A stretch of 64,000 nucleotides of DNA from Lepidostoma basale (GCA_022606425.2 JAHDVF020000868.1:496001-560000), one strand, 5' to 3'; positions 33,114 to 44,782 are shown, counted from the first letter of the stretch. Translations and numbers: made by a program. Notes: a model not told the origin generated them from the letters alone.

Positions 33114-33250
33114 TATGAGGTTCGCAACCCATCACACCGCGTCTCCCTCGGGGGCGAAAAGAGAAGGATGGAGAGCCGCATCGGTGAAAGTGTGGTAGTC
33201 TATTCTTTCTGCCCACCCTTTCGGCGAGACGGCGTGATGCTTAGTTAGTT
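33114..33250 (+). mobile_element. Short LINE-A derivative, second copy
   Basis: Same 5'/3' fusion as 32637-32772: TTCGCAACCCATCACACCGC, CGGGGGCGAAAAGAG, then GTGGTAGTCTATTCTTTCTG and GCGAGACGGCGTGATG. The target duplication is unclear. Confidence 0.7.
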
Positions 33251-33339
33251 TGTTAATATTATTATTCCAATATCTTTGCACTTAAAATTCACGTTACACA
33301 AAAATACATAGCTTTTATATTTTTTAATAATTTATTTTT

Positions 33340-33660
33340 AAAGTGAACCACGTAAAATGATTAACCCCAAAAACCACCACTTCAGTTGTTTCTTAAATTT
33401 AACGTCACTTACACATATTCTGATACTTCATGAATATTATTATTTTATGCCAACTGACCCGCAATGCTGAAAGCACGATCGTAAAACCTAGCTTTATTAG
33501 CTTTTGCTGATGTCGCAATGTTGATCGCATTGGGTTCCACTGATCGAGTAAACGTTCCCTTTCCATTTCAATTGACATGGATGTCACACAGGGGTCCGTA
33601 AAGTATTCTGGCGTTTTCTGATGTTCTGCCTTAAACACCGTTAAACATATTTTATATTTT
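33340..33660 (-). mobile_element. CR1/L2-like LINE, decayed C-terminus
   Basis: The minus strand gives MFKAEHQKTPEYFTDPCVTS and FTIVLSALRVSWHK, a degenerate relative of 18486-18818. Confidence 0.6.
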
Positions 33661-33794
33661 CTCGCTCCTGAATTCTGAACCTTTGAAGTTCCTTCAGGAG
33701 TGGTGTGATATGATAGTATTTTTGTGCGAATACATTCACGCAGAGAAAATTTGATACGATAGCAGTCTCTCGAGATAATTTTGTATGCGTTTTA

Positions 33795-34105
33795 TATTAT
33801 TTATTTATACATAATACACAAATGAGACATAACAAACGAAAAACATTTAGGCGACTCATTTGGACACAAAACGGTGTAACAAAGATAAAACAACGACGCG
33901 AAACTAAAAAATCATGAATATCAGAAGGAACCCAAATATTGCGACGTCAGTGAGGCAGTACTCTTTCCAGAATTTGTAATTTATTTTTTATGAACACTGC
34001 CTCACTGACACTGAAAATATCCAAATCCGAGACGACTAGATTTAACGTCCGAATTGCTCTTCCTACTGGCATCACCAAATGCAGGTTGGTTCTGCGTGAC
34101 GGAGC
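33795..34105 (-). mobile_element. LINE family G, 3' fragment
   Basis: ACATTTAGGCGACTCATTTG, GTCAGTGAGGCAGTACTC and CTTCCTACTGGCATCACC match 13127-13547 and 58112-58865 closely. Confidence 0.75.
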
Positions 34106-34259
34106 AAAGAACAATGACACTCAATGAAAGACAAAAGTGACTATGAAAGCAACTCTTAACATGTTATCGGACATTCACCCTTTTTATTACATTATTGTTA
34201 AATATAATGTCAATCAGAATGATTATTAATGTAAATATGTAATATCAACATGAGAAATA

Positions 34260-34767
34260 CGAGGCGCATTTTTTAAGTAAGTACCTTTTGATATAATATT
34301 TAAAAAAAAAACAAGTAAACTTTTTGTAACAATTTTATTTTTACATGAAAGACCACAGTTTTATTTACTTTTCCACGTAATTACCCCCAATATTAACGCG
34401 GTACACGTGCTTTTCCGGGCTGAAATTGTCTACTTAAACTTTGATTTCTTGGGCGATATTGAATGTCCCCATTTCATGCATTGTTTGTTTGGTTCTGGTG
34501 TAACGTGGGCTACCCACGTTTTATTGCCTGTGACAATTTGGCTTAAATAATCATCACCTTCAGCATTATAACGCTCAAGAAAAGTCAGACGGAAAACTTC
34601 TATCACCACGGAATACAAAAGCTTGTAGTTTGATACAAGCGTCTTAATATTAGTGGTGATGATTGAAGACTGATTTTTCATGTAAAAATATAATTGTTAC
34701 AAAAAGTATACTTGTTTTATTTTTAAATATCAAAACGGTACTTTCTTTAAAAAAAAACTTGCCTCGT
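34260..34767 (-). mobile_element. Internally deleted mariner with long inverted ends
   Basis: The ends CGAGGCGCATTTTTTAAGTA and (inverted) CGAGGCAAGTTTTTTTTTAA extend imperfectly over ~80 bp. Inside, the minus strand reads DDYLSQIVTGNKTWVAHVTP, then KWGHSISPKKSKFK, part of a mariner transposase. The usual first catalytic Asp of TGDETW is Asn here, so it cannot be active. Confidence 0.8.
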
Positions 34768-34944
34768 TCATTCCATTATACGTCATTCATTCTCGCGTAG
34801 CACGCTTCAAAACCTGGAGATATTAAAAATGTAATAGATTTTTTAAAAATATAATTCTTATTCTTCGATATGAACACCGCTTTTTATTATACGTATTTTA
34901 AAATATAATTATTTTAATGAATATAATTATTATTACATTAAAGA

Positions 34945-35100
34945 AGTCGAGGAGGACCAAGGAAGACATGTAATGACCAAATTAATCAATTACTAAAATG
35001 CGGTAATGTTAGAAGTCGGAATAATCGACGAGCACGCTTGTCACGGTGTATGAATGTAGAAGAGGCGCGATAGTTATGTCAGGATAGAACAGTGTGACTG
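34945..35100 (+). mobile_element. LINE family A, decayed 3' fragment
   Basis: GAAGTCGAGGAGGACCAAGG, AATTAATCAATTACTAAAA, AATCGACGAGCACGC and GAATGTAGAAGAGGCGCG follow the family order with stops. Confidence 0.6.
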
Positions 35101-36105
35101 TGTCCAGGGTTACGACTGTAAACACGCATAACAACTGCGCGGCCTCTTAAAAGAGTACAAAAGTTGTCGATGGTCGACAACTTTAAGTACTTACTTGGTA
35201 TTTCGCCATATTTTCTTTTTGATTCGTTTTATATTTACTGGATCTCGGTGTATACTTCGTTTTAACGACGCTTACTTGTACATCTGTCCACCGATTTCGT
35301 AACTACCCGTAAGTCATCAAGGCCACTGCAGAAGTAAAACACGTTTTTTTGCATCAATTATCACTTATGGTAAATTATATTGTACCTTTAGGGCGATCAT
35401 CACATTCCAAACTAAATCATAAAACACATTAATCTCAAGAACTCGTCGTTGTGTGGCCGTAACATTGAAATATTTGAATTATATAACAACGTTCAGACAG
35501 TTCTAAAAATACCTTTCTAAAAGAGGATCAAAATTTTCATGTAAAATAATCCGTTTGAAACATTTTCGCTATTAGGGGAACATAAATAGAAAATCCAAAG
35601 AGTTGCCAGTAAATGAATAACAATTTAAAAACTTACATTGAAATTATTTTATTAAGTTTACGCATAATTACTTAATTTTATATACAATATTTGCTGTTTT
35701 TTTTTTTAACAATTATGTAAAAGTATAAAAAAAACTACACATTAAGGGGTTACACCACCCTGACGCTCTAAAAAATAAGCATAAAAATTAACATTTTTCT
35801 GACTCGGCCATTAAAAATATGAATTGTTATATGTTTTACGTATACATATAATAGATTTATAAACAATTTCCAGAGTATGTAGATTATATAATTCACTTTT
35901 GTGGTATTTTTAAGACAGAAGAATACTTCGTAAGATTTTTTTAAACATTATTTTATGAGCTAACGGAAATAGTTTTTTTTTTTAATTCTTTACTTATTTA
36001 GATTTATTCAACTTTTGAATTACGGCCGGAGATCGTGCGATGGCAGAGAGGCACTGAAACCGGTCGTAATTTAAAGTTTATCAAAATTGTAAAACTAAGT
36101 ATGTA
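35101..36105. other. AT-rich intronic stretch
   Basis: No gene seen. A perfect small hairpin (AAGTTGTCGA / TCGACAACTT) sits at ~35159-35184; its role is unknown. Confidence 0.5.
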
Positions 36106-36109
36106 TATT

Positions 36110-36730
36110 TTTATTGCCAATGGTATTCTTCTTTTATCATATTTTTGCCAGCTCCAAGCTTCACTCCCATACATAAGGGTTGGCACTAAAACTCTATGAA
36201 CTGCCATCTTTACTCTAGTTGATATATCGTCACCTGAGAGTAAGAGAGTTCCAACAAACAAAATTTCACATTTGTCTTTTTTTCGTGAAAAGGGTTCTTA
36301 CAAACCTTATCTATACGTACAATAAAAAAAACATGTAATAGTATCATCATTTTGATGTTACGAAAATAATCAAGTTCCATCTGATCATTCAAAATACACG
36401 ATTCACTGAAGAAGGATTCATTTAAACTTCGAACTTTATTATTCCAACTGTTGCCAGACAAAATTTACACGTTTCTCGGTAAAAAAATCTCTGGAAATTG
36501 GAATAAAACCCTTTTATTCCAAGATTTCATATTCATTTTTCTCAGCTTTTTACTTTTGTCAGTTGGAACCTTCTTTCTCTCAGGTGACGATATTTCTATT
36601 TGCAGTGATGACTTCGAGAGCGCCATTTATTTTGTTCCCAGCACCGACCCCATCTTTCGACCCCATCCATAAATAAATTTGGTAACTTGCTCCATTTTTT
36701 CACCGTTCGCGCTTATTTCACAATTTGTCA
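36110..36730 (-). mobile_element. LINE family A fragments (two pieces)
   Basis: 36110-36260 (reverse complement of GTGCCAACCCTTATGTATGG and AAGCTTGGAGCTGGC) and 36540-36730 (CTCAGGTGACGATATTTC repeated, and ATTTTGTTCCCAGCACC) are two pieces of the upstream reverse transcriptase region. They share the CTCTCAGGTGACGATAT block. Confidence 0.55.
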
Positions 36731-36779
36731 TACATTCTTATTTTTCAAATTTCGATTCTGTATTTCACCATATTATTAA

Positions 36780-37180
36780 ACCATAACATCCTTATCCCAT
36801 TCTGTATCTCAACCCCATTACCATATCGGTCCCCACCCATGGCCACTCTTGTCTCACTCGGTTCTGTATCCAGGATCGATCGACCCCCACCCAAGGCCAC
36901 TCCCTGTCACCGTCCCTCGGTCTCCACCCAAGACCTCGGCCCCTGTCCAAGGCCATCCCCGACCCCTCCACACTTCCTCCCTACCCGGGTAGCCAGGTAC
37001 AAATGTCGGACACAACCCACTACATCCTCCAAGTAACCCTCCCCTCGCCATCCAACAATATCCAACTTAGAAATATATTATTCCAAGAAAGAAATTTCCA
37101 ACATGTGGGGGAGCAATAGCCTTCGGGCTGGTACTCCCGAAAAGACAATATCCAAGAAAAAATTAAACCATAACAAAATG
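36780..37180. repeat. C-rich imperfect tandem repeat block, unclassified
   Basis: CCCCACCCATGGCCACTC, CCCCACCCAAGGCCACTCCC and CCCCTGTCCAAGGCCATCCC recur about every 55-65 bp. The composition is unlike the AT-rich flanks. GGGGGAGCAATAGCCTTCGG follows. It may be the 5' part of an unknown retroelement. Confidence 0.4.
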
Positions 37181-37894
37181 TTAAAAAAAATTAAACCATA
37201 TGGAATCTTATATTTATTCTAAATACGAATTGAGATTTGTTCCGAAGCACCGCATCGAAATATTGACCTAAAACAGAATGTTTAAATTCATATTTCGAAC
37301 TTCCTATGGACGGTTATTTCGTTAATCTAGAATCCATAGAGTATTTTTACTGATGCCTGACAAAACAATACACCCGGATAGCGTACGGGGTATTAACTTA
37401 TCGACGATTCAGTGAAGTTTGTGCAGTCATCGCGATTTCACACTCTGTTTGCCAAATCATTGCAGTGATAACACTAAGTTTCTAGATGTAAGTATCATCC
37501 CGTAATGACCTATCTGCAAACAAGAGCTGTACGACCCGCGGGCCATGTGCTCCGAGCTCTGTATTTGTAAATAAGGAAACGCGACAGAAAATCTGACATA
37601 CTTCGAATTTCTATGTTACCTAGTCAGCGGATCTCACCGGCGGAATTCTGCCTGCGTAGAGTAAATATTTTTTCCGTAATTTGTCAAATAACATTTTATC
37701 TTTAAGCCATTCATGATGAAGGATTTTAATTTTTTTATTTGTAATAATTTACAGCCTCTTCCAAACCTTACCACTCCTTCCTGTCGTTCGCCTTTCTCAT
37801 TCAGTGTTTACTCTCTATTGAGGTTACGTCGTCGGACGATTTTTCTGTGGCCTTCTGACACTTCTTTTGTTTGCCCAAGATATCAATTACAATA

Positions 37895-38655
37895 ACCTGG
37901 GTGTCCAGCTATTATAATTTATTAGCATTTCGTGCACATATCGAGAGGATTTGTGACATTGCACTGAGGATGTTGGGTTTCGTCATTCGGACCGGAAGAG
38001 TTTTCAGAGATCCCAATGTGCTCAGAGTCCTATATCCGCATTGGTTCGGAGCAGACTCGAAAGTGGTTCTATGATATGGAGTCCTTACGAGGCGAGATAT
38101 TCCGTTATGCTGGAGAGGGTTAAAATTTTTTTCTGAGGTATCTCTACATGAGAGAGTATGGTAGTTATCCGTGGCTCTATCCCACAGCATTTCTTTTAGG
38201 AATGCTCGAAACCAATTCTTTACAGTTTCGAAGAGATGGGCATTTCATTACCCATTTCTTTAAATTAATCAGGGGATATTTCGAGAACTCGGCCATGTTA
38301 GAGGGTGTTAGACTCCCTGATAGATTTCTCCAAAAGCGACTGCATAGATTGTTTTACCTACCGGCCACCAGAATCAATCTGCCTCTGGTGACACCGGTGG
38401 AAAGAGCAATTAGTCTGCTGAACGTGGTCTCCTCGGAGATCGACGTCTTTCATATTAGTGAAGGTACGTTCAGGAGACAAAAACTCTTGACTTTAGAAAG
38501 TATCTTGTCTTCCTAATGTCGAACCATCTCTAATGCGTTCCTGGTACTATGTTGTATTTATTTAAAATATTTTACCTGTACTCAATAGATGCCTTAAACA
38601 TTTTGCTGTTTGTAATGTCTTTTGAGTAAATAAACTGATTTGATTTGATTTGATT
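37895..38655 (+). mobile_element. LINE family G, 3' fragment
   Basis: Frames with LGFVIRTGRVFRDPNVLRVL, MREYGSYPWLYPTAFLLGML, RLHRLFYLPATRINLPLVTP and EIDVFHISEGTFRR, then a stop, with a tail of repeated TTTGA at 38636-38655. Frameshifts separate the parts. Confidence 0.8.
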
Positions 38656-39409
38656 ATCTCATCTCGCTCTGTCTCCTGTCCATTGCCACTTTAATATAGC
38701 CTTACGATCCACGATATCGACAACTCCGGTTCTACGTCTTATTTCTTCTTTTCTTATTCGGTTTCTTAGATTCACACCGAGCTTCTATCTTTCCATGGAT
38801 CGTTGCGTACACTTTACCTTTTGACTAATTTTTGTATAATTAACACAGTCTCTAGTCCATATGTTGTCACTGGCAGTATCCACACATGACCCATTATTAA
38901 AGCACAATAGTGATAAAACGGTGTATGGGTTTATAAAAAAAACTGATTTATGGAATTGTACAGCACTTCGCAAGTATATCCATCTTTTGTATGTTTTTTT
39001 TCTCGGGTCCATATGTTCATGCCTTTACGCGTAGTGTTGGCTTATCGCTTCACACTGCTTAATCTTAATTGCCGATAACCAATCGATCATTGTTTTTTTA
39101 TATATAAAATATGACGTACGATCCTTAACTCATATTATGATAATAATATCAACAAAAACTTCTGCAATTGGAATTTAATGCGTAGTACAAAGGCCGTAGT
39201 TTCCTTGATACCAGATAAGTTGGTATTATACAGAATTTATTATGAATATTGGAACATTAAATTCGATATTTTAAATGCGTTCTATGGCGTTCTATTAAAA
39301 ATATAACATGACCTAGTCAATCTGTGTGTTTTGCATCCAAGTTTATATTTATTATATACTTATGATCTACTGTTTTTGAGTTTGTGCCATTATTTTTCAC
39401 GAAAACCTC

Positions 39410-40075
39410 ACGAGGCGAGTCCTCAAGAGGCGAGATATACCCTCATGCTGAGAGGGTTCAGAAAAAGAATCTGAGGTATCTCTAAATGAGGGAGTATGGT
39501 AAATATCCGTGGCTCTATCCCACGGCATTTCTTTTGAGAATGTTGGGAACTAACTCTCAGTCCTCCAGCTTGGAAGAGATGGGTTTCCTATAACCCATTT
39601 CGTTAGAATATTCAGGGGATATATCAGGAACCCAACAGTGTTGGATGGTGCGGTTTTTTTTTATTCCCGACGGATATTTCCGACAGCGCCAGCATAGATT
39701 GTTTTACCTATCGACCGCCAGAACCAACCTGCCTCTGGTGTCACTGGTGGGAAAAGCAATCAGTCTGCTGAACACGCCTTTCTATTAGTAAAAGTACGTT
39801 CATATGGTAAAATAGTAGTCTTGATATTGGAGAGTCTTTTCTTCCTAAAATCGAATCATATTTCATGCGTTTCTCGTCATTACATTTTACCTGTTCTCAA
39901 TAGATGCCTTAAACCTTAATTTTGTTTGTAATGTCTATTGATAGGCCACAGCAGATGGTACAGAAGACAGATCTAAATATTTTTGGGCTCCTTATGGTCG
40001 TACGCACGGGCAATGTGCATTTTATTTATTATATTATCTGTTGACAAATAAACTTTATTTGAATTTGAATGTACT
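39410..40075 (+). mobile_element. LINE family G, 3' fragment, decayed
   Basis: GAGGGAGTATGGTAAATATC, CGACAGCGCCAGCATAGATT and CAACCTGCCTCTGGTGTCAC are co-linear with the copy at 37895. The end is AAACTTTATTTGAATTTGAA. Confidence 0.7.
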
Positions 40076-40739
40076 TAATAAAAACAATAGACTAGAAAAT
40101 TACCAAAGTCTTTAGATGCTAACCGTCATCGACCAAGACTACATCATCGAAACGAGGAGGTCCATGACAAATGTGCCCTTTACTCAAATGATAAATCACA
40201 TTGTTTACCTCTGAGTGACTGACTTGTGTAATGAGCCAGGTAATTACTATTTTTTTTTTTGTTTTCCTTATAAAATGAAATAAATTATACAACGTTAGGC
40301 TTGATGAATCAAGGGTAACGTTTTCTCAATAATGCATGAATGTCACCACTCAAACGGAAAACTATATGACCATCGGCATATCCTTGAAGGATTTGACGAA
40401 GTCATTGTTATTTTTATTTAATTAAACTTGATTTTTGAAAGAATGTAATGTATTATATTTTATTGTTATTATATGTAGGTATACAAGTGTCCAGATATAT
40501 TTGAATGTGTTTTCTAACATTTAAATATTATTAATACGAAACACGCGTTGTTGACAGATTTTATTTATTTGAAAAAACATTATTCCACAACCTTTATTTA
40601 GTTAACAAGAAACGATCATTTGTTTTTAAACCGAAGATGAACGCAGCTATTCGAAACCTTTTTGTTCAAACTTAAAATAAAGTGTTTTGTCTTGACACAT
40701 TTTGTTTCAATATTATTCAAATATAAATTCCAACTCAAA

Positions 40740-40930
40740 GTGATAGAACATATAGAATTTGAGTAAATAAATTTACACTTTGTATTTTCACGACACTTAT
40801 ATTTTTATTTTTTGCAGACATGTTTCGGTTGTGGCACATCGTTTATCGATGCTAAAATTTTAATTTTAATCCTAAACATGTCTACGAAATATAAAGTGTT
40901 GTGAAAATACGAAGTGTACATTTATTTATT
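40740..40930. repeat. Fold-back element with decayed hammerhead-like motif
   Basis: TACACTTTGTATTTTCACGA at the left is inverted at the right (GTGAAAATACGAAGTGTACA). GACATGTTTCGG at 40817-40828 and AAACATGTC at ~40877 mirror each other. The core before GAAACATGTC is degraded. Confidence 0.5.
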
Positions 40931-40967
40931 CAAACGTGAATCCAAAACACAAAGTGAACGTGAATCC

Positions 40968-41165
40968 AGAAGCCCGGCTTACGTAAGAAATTTTTAATCA
41001 AAACCTCTAAATCTAAGAAATCGTGCCACCGCATAAACCAACAACCCACTAAATCATCTTCCAACAATATTCCCATCAGGCGTAAGAGGAATAGCCACAA
41101 GAGCTGAACCTCTGTAAGCCAGAAGAGGTTTTGATTCAAAATTTCTTACGCAAACCAGGCTTCTA
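40968..41165. repeat. Inverted repeat enclosing a family P 3' end
   Basis: AGAAGCCCGGCTTACGTAAG...CAAAACCTC at the left and GAGGTTTTGATTC...TTACGCAAACCAGGCTTCT at the right are ~40-bp inverted arms. Between them lies the family P terminal block (AACAATATTCCCATC, GCTGAACCTCTGTAAGCC). Confidence 0.55.
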
Positions 41166-41594
41166 GGCTCCTATGGGAGTACCGCCACTGAGGTGAATAC
41201 AGAAGAAAAGATAGATTTGCGTTGTCCAATTATTCCGAAGATTTTTTTTACAACTTATATGTATAATATTATTTAAAAAAACGTTTTGGAATCATTGTTT
41301 ACTTACTTCGGATAGTCTAACAACTCTTGCAGGATTGAAGTTCTCGAAAATAGATGTTACCACCTTGTCACGATAGTCGTCTTATTCTAAAACATTTTGA
41401 ATTACAGTTAATTAAAAAAAATTAACCTTACGACGAAGAATATTTTTCATTTGTTATTTTTTTATATCTGTTCTCATTCCAGGATCAGTTCTTTATTGAA
41501 ACGTAGGTTGTAAATTGTTCGCTAGTTACAACTCACAATTTGTCGAATTGAAATTATTTACCACCAACAGATCCAGTAACAAGAGGAAATTCAT

Positions 41595-42715
41595 ATTTTT
41601 TTATTTCATTTATTTATTTTAAACATATCTAAAGCGTTACAGAATTTCTTTTCCAATACACTAAAGATACAAGTTAGAGATACACAATAATAAGTAATAC
41701 ATAATAGATTAATAAAAAGAGCGAGAAACATAAGATGCATGACAAATCAATAAAATAAATATACCATACAATTATAATAAAGATAGTACTTCCCTCAGAT
41801 GAGCCAAACTATCACAAAATATGTCAAACTCCGAGGTGATACGATTAAGCAAAGATAATGCTCTACCTACCGGCATAACCATTGGCAGGTTGGTTCTGCA
41901 TCATGGGAGATAAAACAATCTATGCCCCCTTTGTCGAAGATAATTATCAGGGACGAACAGACCTACATCACTCAGGATTTCTGAGTTGTGTATACAACCG
42001 CCTATCAGTCGAAAGAAATGGACACCCAAGTGAATGTCTCGTCTCCTCTCGAGTGACTGGTAGCCTAGCATCCCTAGCAAGAAATCAGTTGGAAAGAGCC
42101 ACGGGTAATATCCATACTCCCTAAGATAGAGGTATCGCAGAAATTTTCTCTGCACCCTCTCCACCATCAGGGAATATCGAACCTCATGCGGCGCCCAGAT
42201 AATGGAACTAAACTCCAACCGACTTCTCACCAGATAGTTATACAGCAGCTTCAGCACCTGAATATTACGAAAGATCTTGGCGTTTCTAATGTCAAAACCA
42301 AGCATTTTGACGGAGCTATTACATAGTGAAGTTATGTGAAGACTAAACGACAAGCGAGCATCGAACAACACCCCTAGATCCATGGACGTCGACGCTCTTT
42401 CGAGCTGGGCTTCGTTCATTAGATATCTGAAGTAAATTGTTTTAGTTGCTCGTGTAAACGACATTACAAAACACTTGGAGATGTTGAAGAACAATTTATT
42501 ATGTTTGCTCAAGAGCTTCAGCAAAAGATTGCTAAAGCCCATTCTCTGTAGTTTTAGAATTAACAGTTGGTGGTCTACCTTATCAAATGCCTTTGAAAAA
42601 TCACTGTATGAACAGTCTACTTGTGCACCTTTATCGAGAGCCTTGGTGACAAAGTTTGTGAATACCATTAAATTTGTGACTGTGATATTAATTGTACGGC
42701 TAATCAAACCTTCAT
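41595..42715 (-). pseudogene. LINE family G reverse transcriptase, catalytic core deleted
   Basis: A 268-codon minus-strand frame (42707-41901) reads SYSDFSKAFDKVDHQLLILK (reverse transcriptase palm start), then SNLLLKLLSKHNKLFFNISK and CFVMSFTRATKTIYFRYLM, LGVLFDARLSFSLHI, and REYGYYPWLFPTDFLLGMLG. The residues carrying the YADD box, which should lie between LLLKLL and NKLFFNISKC, are missing in frame, so no polymerase activity is possible. The 3' UTR extends to ~41595. It is the longest family G copy here. Confidence 0.8.
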
Positions 42716-42944
42716 AGGTTAGATTATTTCATTATTGAAATCCTTTTATAAGACGTTAGAAGAAAATATACACTAATTTATTGAAACTTAAGACATTAAC
42801 ACCGTGGAATTCCGTTGTAGTACACTTTGGAATTGAAAAATAACGCTGTTTAACCCTGTTCCCCGAATTGGTAGATAGAAATACTAGATCAACACACACT
42901 GTTCTTTTTTGACATACTTATCTTGTGTCCTCAGAATTCATATA

Positions 42945-43085
42945 TCGAGTAATGTAAGCGCGTCGATTCTCAGACTCCTCACGTGGCCGACATTTAATTT
43001 TTGATTAATTTGATTGTGTCGCGTTTTCCACGGTCTTCTTCTAAATTTTGCTCCGTTCACATCGTTTACTTTCTTCACTATTAAT
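42945..43085 (-). mobile_element. LINE family A fragment
   Basis: GCGCGTCGATTCTCAGACTC, CACGTGGCCGACATTTAA, and CGTTTTCCACGGTCTTC are the reverse complement of the family A 3' region. A further scrap lies at ~43715-43830. Confidence 0.6.
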
Positions 43086-43144
43086 TATTTACACGTATCT
43101 AAAACATCGTGATGATTAATTTATTACATATTTGACAACCTTCG

Positions 43145-43485
43145 TAGTAATAACCATGATTGGCCACCGGGTGGTGGTCTAGCTCTAGGGGATAGAACGC
43201 TTGGCTCCTGATCCAGGGAACATGGGTTCAAGCCTGGACACTACCAGATTCCTTCTTCATAATAATGAGCTATTTTCTCCTCACATTGAAGATTGTAAAA
43301 TAAATTCTAATATCATTGATGTAAATCCTTGATATTAGTCTTTTAAAAATAAATAAAAATTACCATACCGAAGGTTCCAGGTTCGGTTCCCTGGCGATGG
43401 GAGCGTGATTGTCACACTATCTTTGGTCTAGTGTAGATTTCACGTGACATCAAAATGACGATAGATTAGCTTCCATCACATGTCA
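43145..43485 (+). mobile_element. Composite tRNA-derived SINE, order of units reversed
   Basis: The first head is TGGTCTAGCTCTAGGGG with B box GGGTTCAAGCC, then an AT-rich stretch (TTGAAGATTGTAAAATAAAT). After that comes the 3' half of the other head (TACCATACCGAAGG, GGTTCGGTTCC) and its body (GTGATTGTCACACTATC). At 19135-19452 the two units are in the other order. Confidence 0.7.
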
Positions 43486-43559
43486 TGAGAATCAATATAA
43501 TAGCTAAAAACAAATTTTATACAGTAATTAGGTTCAAACGGCCTTGTGTATATAAAAAA

Positions 43560-43640
43560 AAATTAAACATAGTATTTTCACAATACTTTATTGTACTTTT
43601 TATAAACATGTTTCGGGTCGCAGACGTCGTTCTCCAGTGT
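43560..43640 (-). repeat. Hammerhead-like motif, decayed
   Basis: The minus strand at 43637-43606 reads CTGGAGA, ACGACGTCTGCGACCC, GAAA, CATGT. It resembles the other fold-back cores with two changes in CUGAUGA. TTTTCACAATACTTTAT upstream is shared with the 40.8-kb element. Confidence 0.4.
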
Positions 43641-44214
43641 AAAAATTGTATCAATAGAAGAAAACAAAAACGTTACTTGTACTTAATGAAAACGGAATAT
43701 TCTTAAAACCCTTTATTTTTTTCATTTCGCTTTTATTCGCACTGCATTCACTTCTTGTATCTGCATTTGGCACTCTATCATATACATACTTAACACACAT
43801 TTGTCTAAGAGATCTAATTTTCTACTAATAATAAACTAACAATTGTTTCATTATACAATCATACATTTGCCATTTCCGTTTATACAGGTTATTCCCACTA
43901 TAGATTTGTTTCCTTCTACAGTCGAATGTAATTATATATAATAAAAAATGAAAATTATATAATTACATAATCACGCTATAAAGATTTACAACTGAATCAT
44001 CTTTGAACTTCTTTAAGGCGACACTGAATAGTAACAAAATATATTTTATTAAATTCAATTAATTCAAAATACATTAAAAATATAAGCTGATCCTAACAGG
44101 ATATGTTCGTATGAAAATATATTTATGATATTTACAGTTAAATTGTTTTATGGAAGCAGATTTATTTATGATATAAGCTTTAAGTTTATCAATCTCTTTC
44201 ATAAGATTAATTTT

Positions 44215-44247
44215 GTCTTACATAACTAACTAACTAACCCTCTAAAG
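44215..44247 (-). mobile_element. LINE family A tail, separated by MITE
   Basis: AACTAACTAACTAACC is the reverse complement of the family's (GTTA)n tail. The body continues at 44553. Confidence 0.55.
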
Positions 44248-44552
44248 CATAGGTTTCCAATCTTTTCTGGGCCACCGCCCCCTTTACAAGAAAAATAAAC
44301 GTTCAACGCCCCCTCCCATTAAAGTTATTCGAAATATGGAAAAATGATTACAATACATATAATAACAAAATAAACCAATATTTAAGTTTAATTTGCTTTA
44401 TTAGTACCTACGTGATAAGCGTGTTTTTTTGTCTTTTTAGACTATATTTTTTTATCTGCCCATGCTCTCTATTTTTTCTGGGCCTTCTTCTGCCCCCCTG
44501 AAAGTCTCAAACGCCCACAAGGGGGCGTTATCGCCCACTTTGAGAACCTAGG
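44248..44552. mobile_element. hAT-type MITE, copy 3, inserted in LINE A
   Basis: Begins CATAGGTTTCCAATCTTTTC and ends CACTTTGAGAACCTAGG, inverted relative to copy 2. It is flanked by CTCTAAAG at 44240-44247 and 44553-44560. The length is 305 bp. Confidence 0.9.
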
Positions 44553-44782
44553 CTCTAAAGTCTCCCCGGACGGGTCGGCGGAAAGAATGGACCGCCACAC
44601 TGTTCTGCCCTGACGCACTTCTCTCAATTCCTCTACATTAATTCATTGTGTCATGCACGCACGACGATTTCTCCGACTCCTCACATGACCGACATGTAAT
44701 ATTTAATTGATTTGATCGTGCCACATTTTCCTCGACCTTGCTCTATTTCTAGCTCCGTTCACCTCGTTTATATGTCTATCTT
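44553..44782 (-). mobile_element. LINE family A, 3' fragment beyond the MITE
   Basis: GGAAAGAATGGACCGCCACA, CATGCACGCACGACGATTTC and CACATGACCGACATGTAA are the reverse complement of the family end. Confidence 0.7.

Noticed and set aside
35155..35190. Perfect short hairpin as a possible terminator or microRNA.
   Set aside because: The stem is only ~11 bp with a tiny loop, too short for a microRNA precursor, and intrinsic terminators do not apply in insects.
36854..37051. Gly/Trp-rich minus-strand frame.
   Set aside because: It is a by-product of the C-rich tandem repeat.
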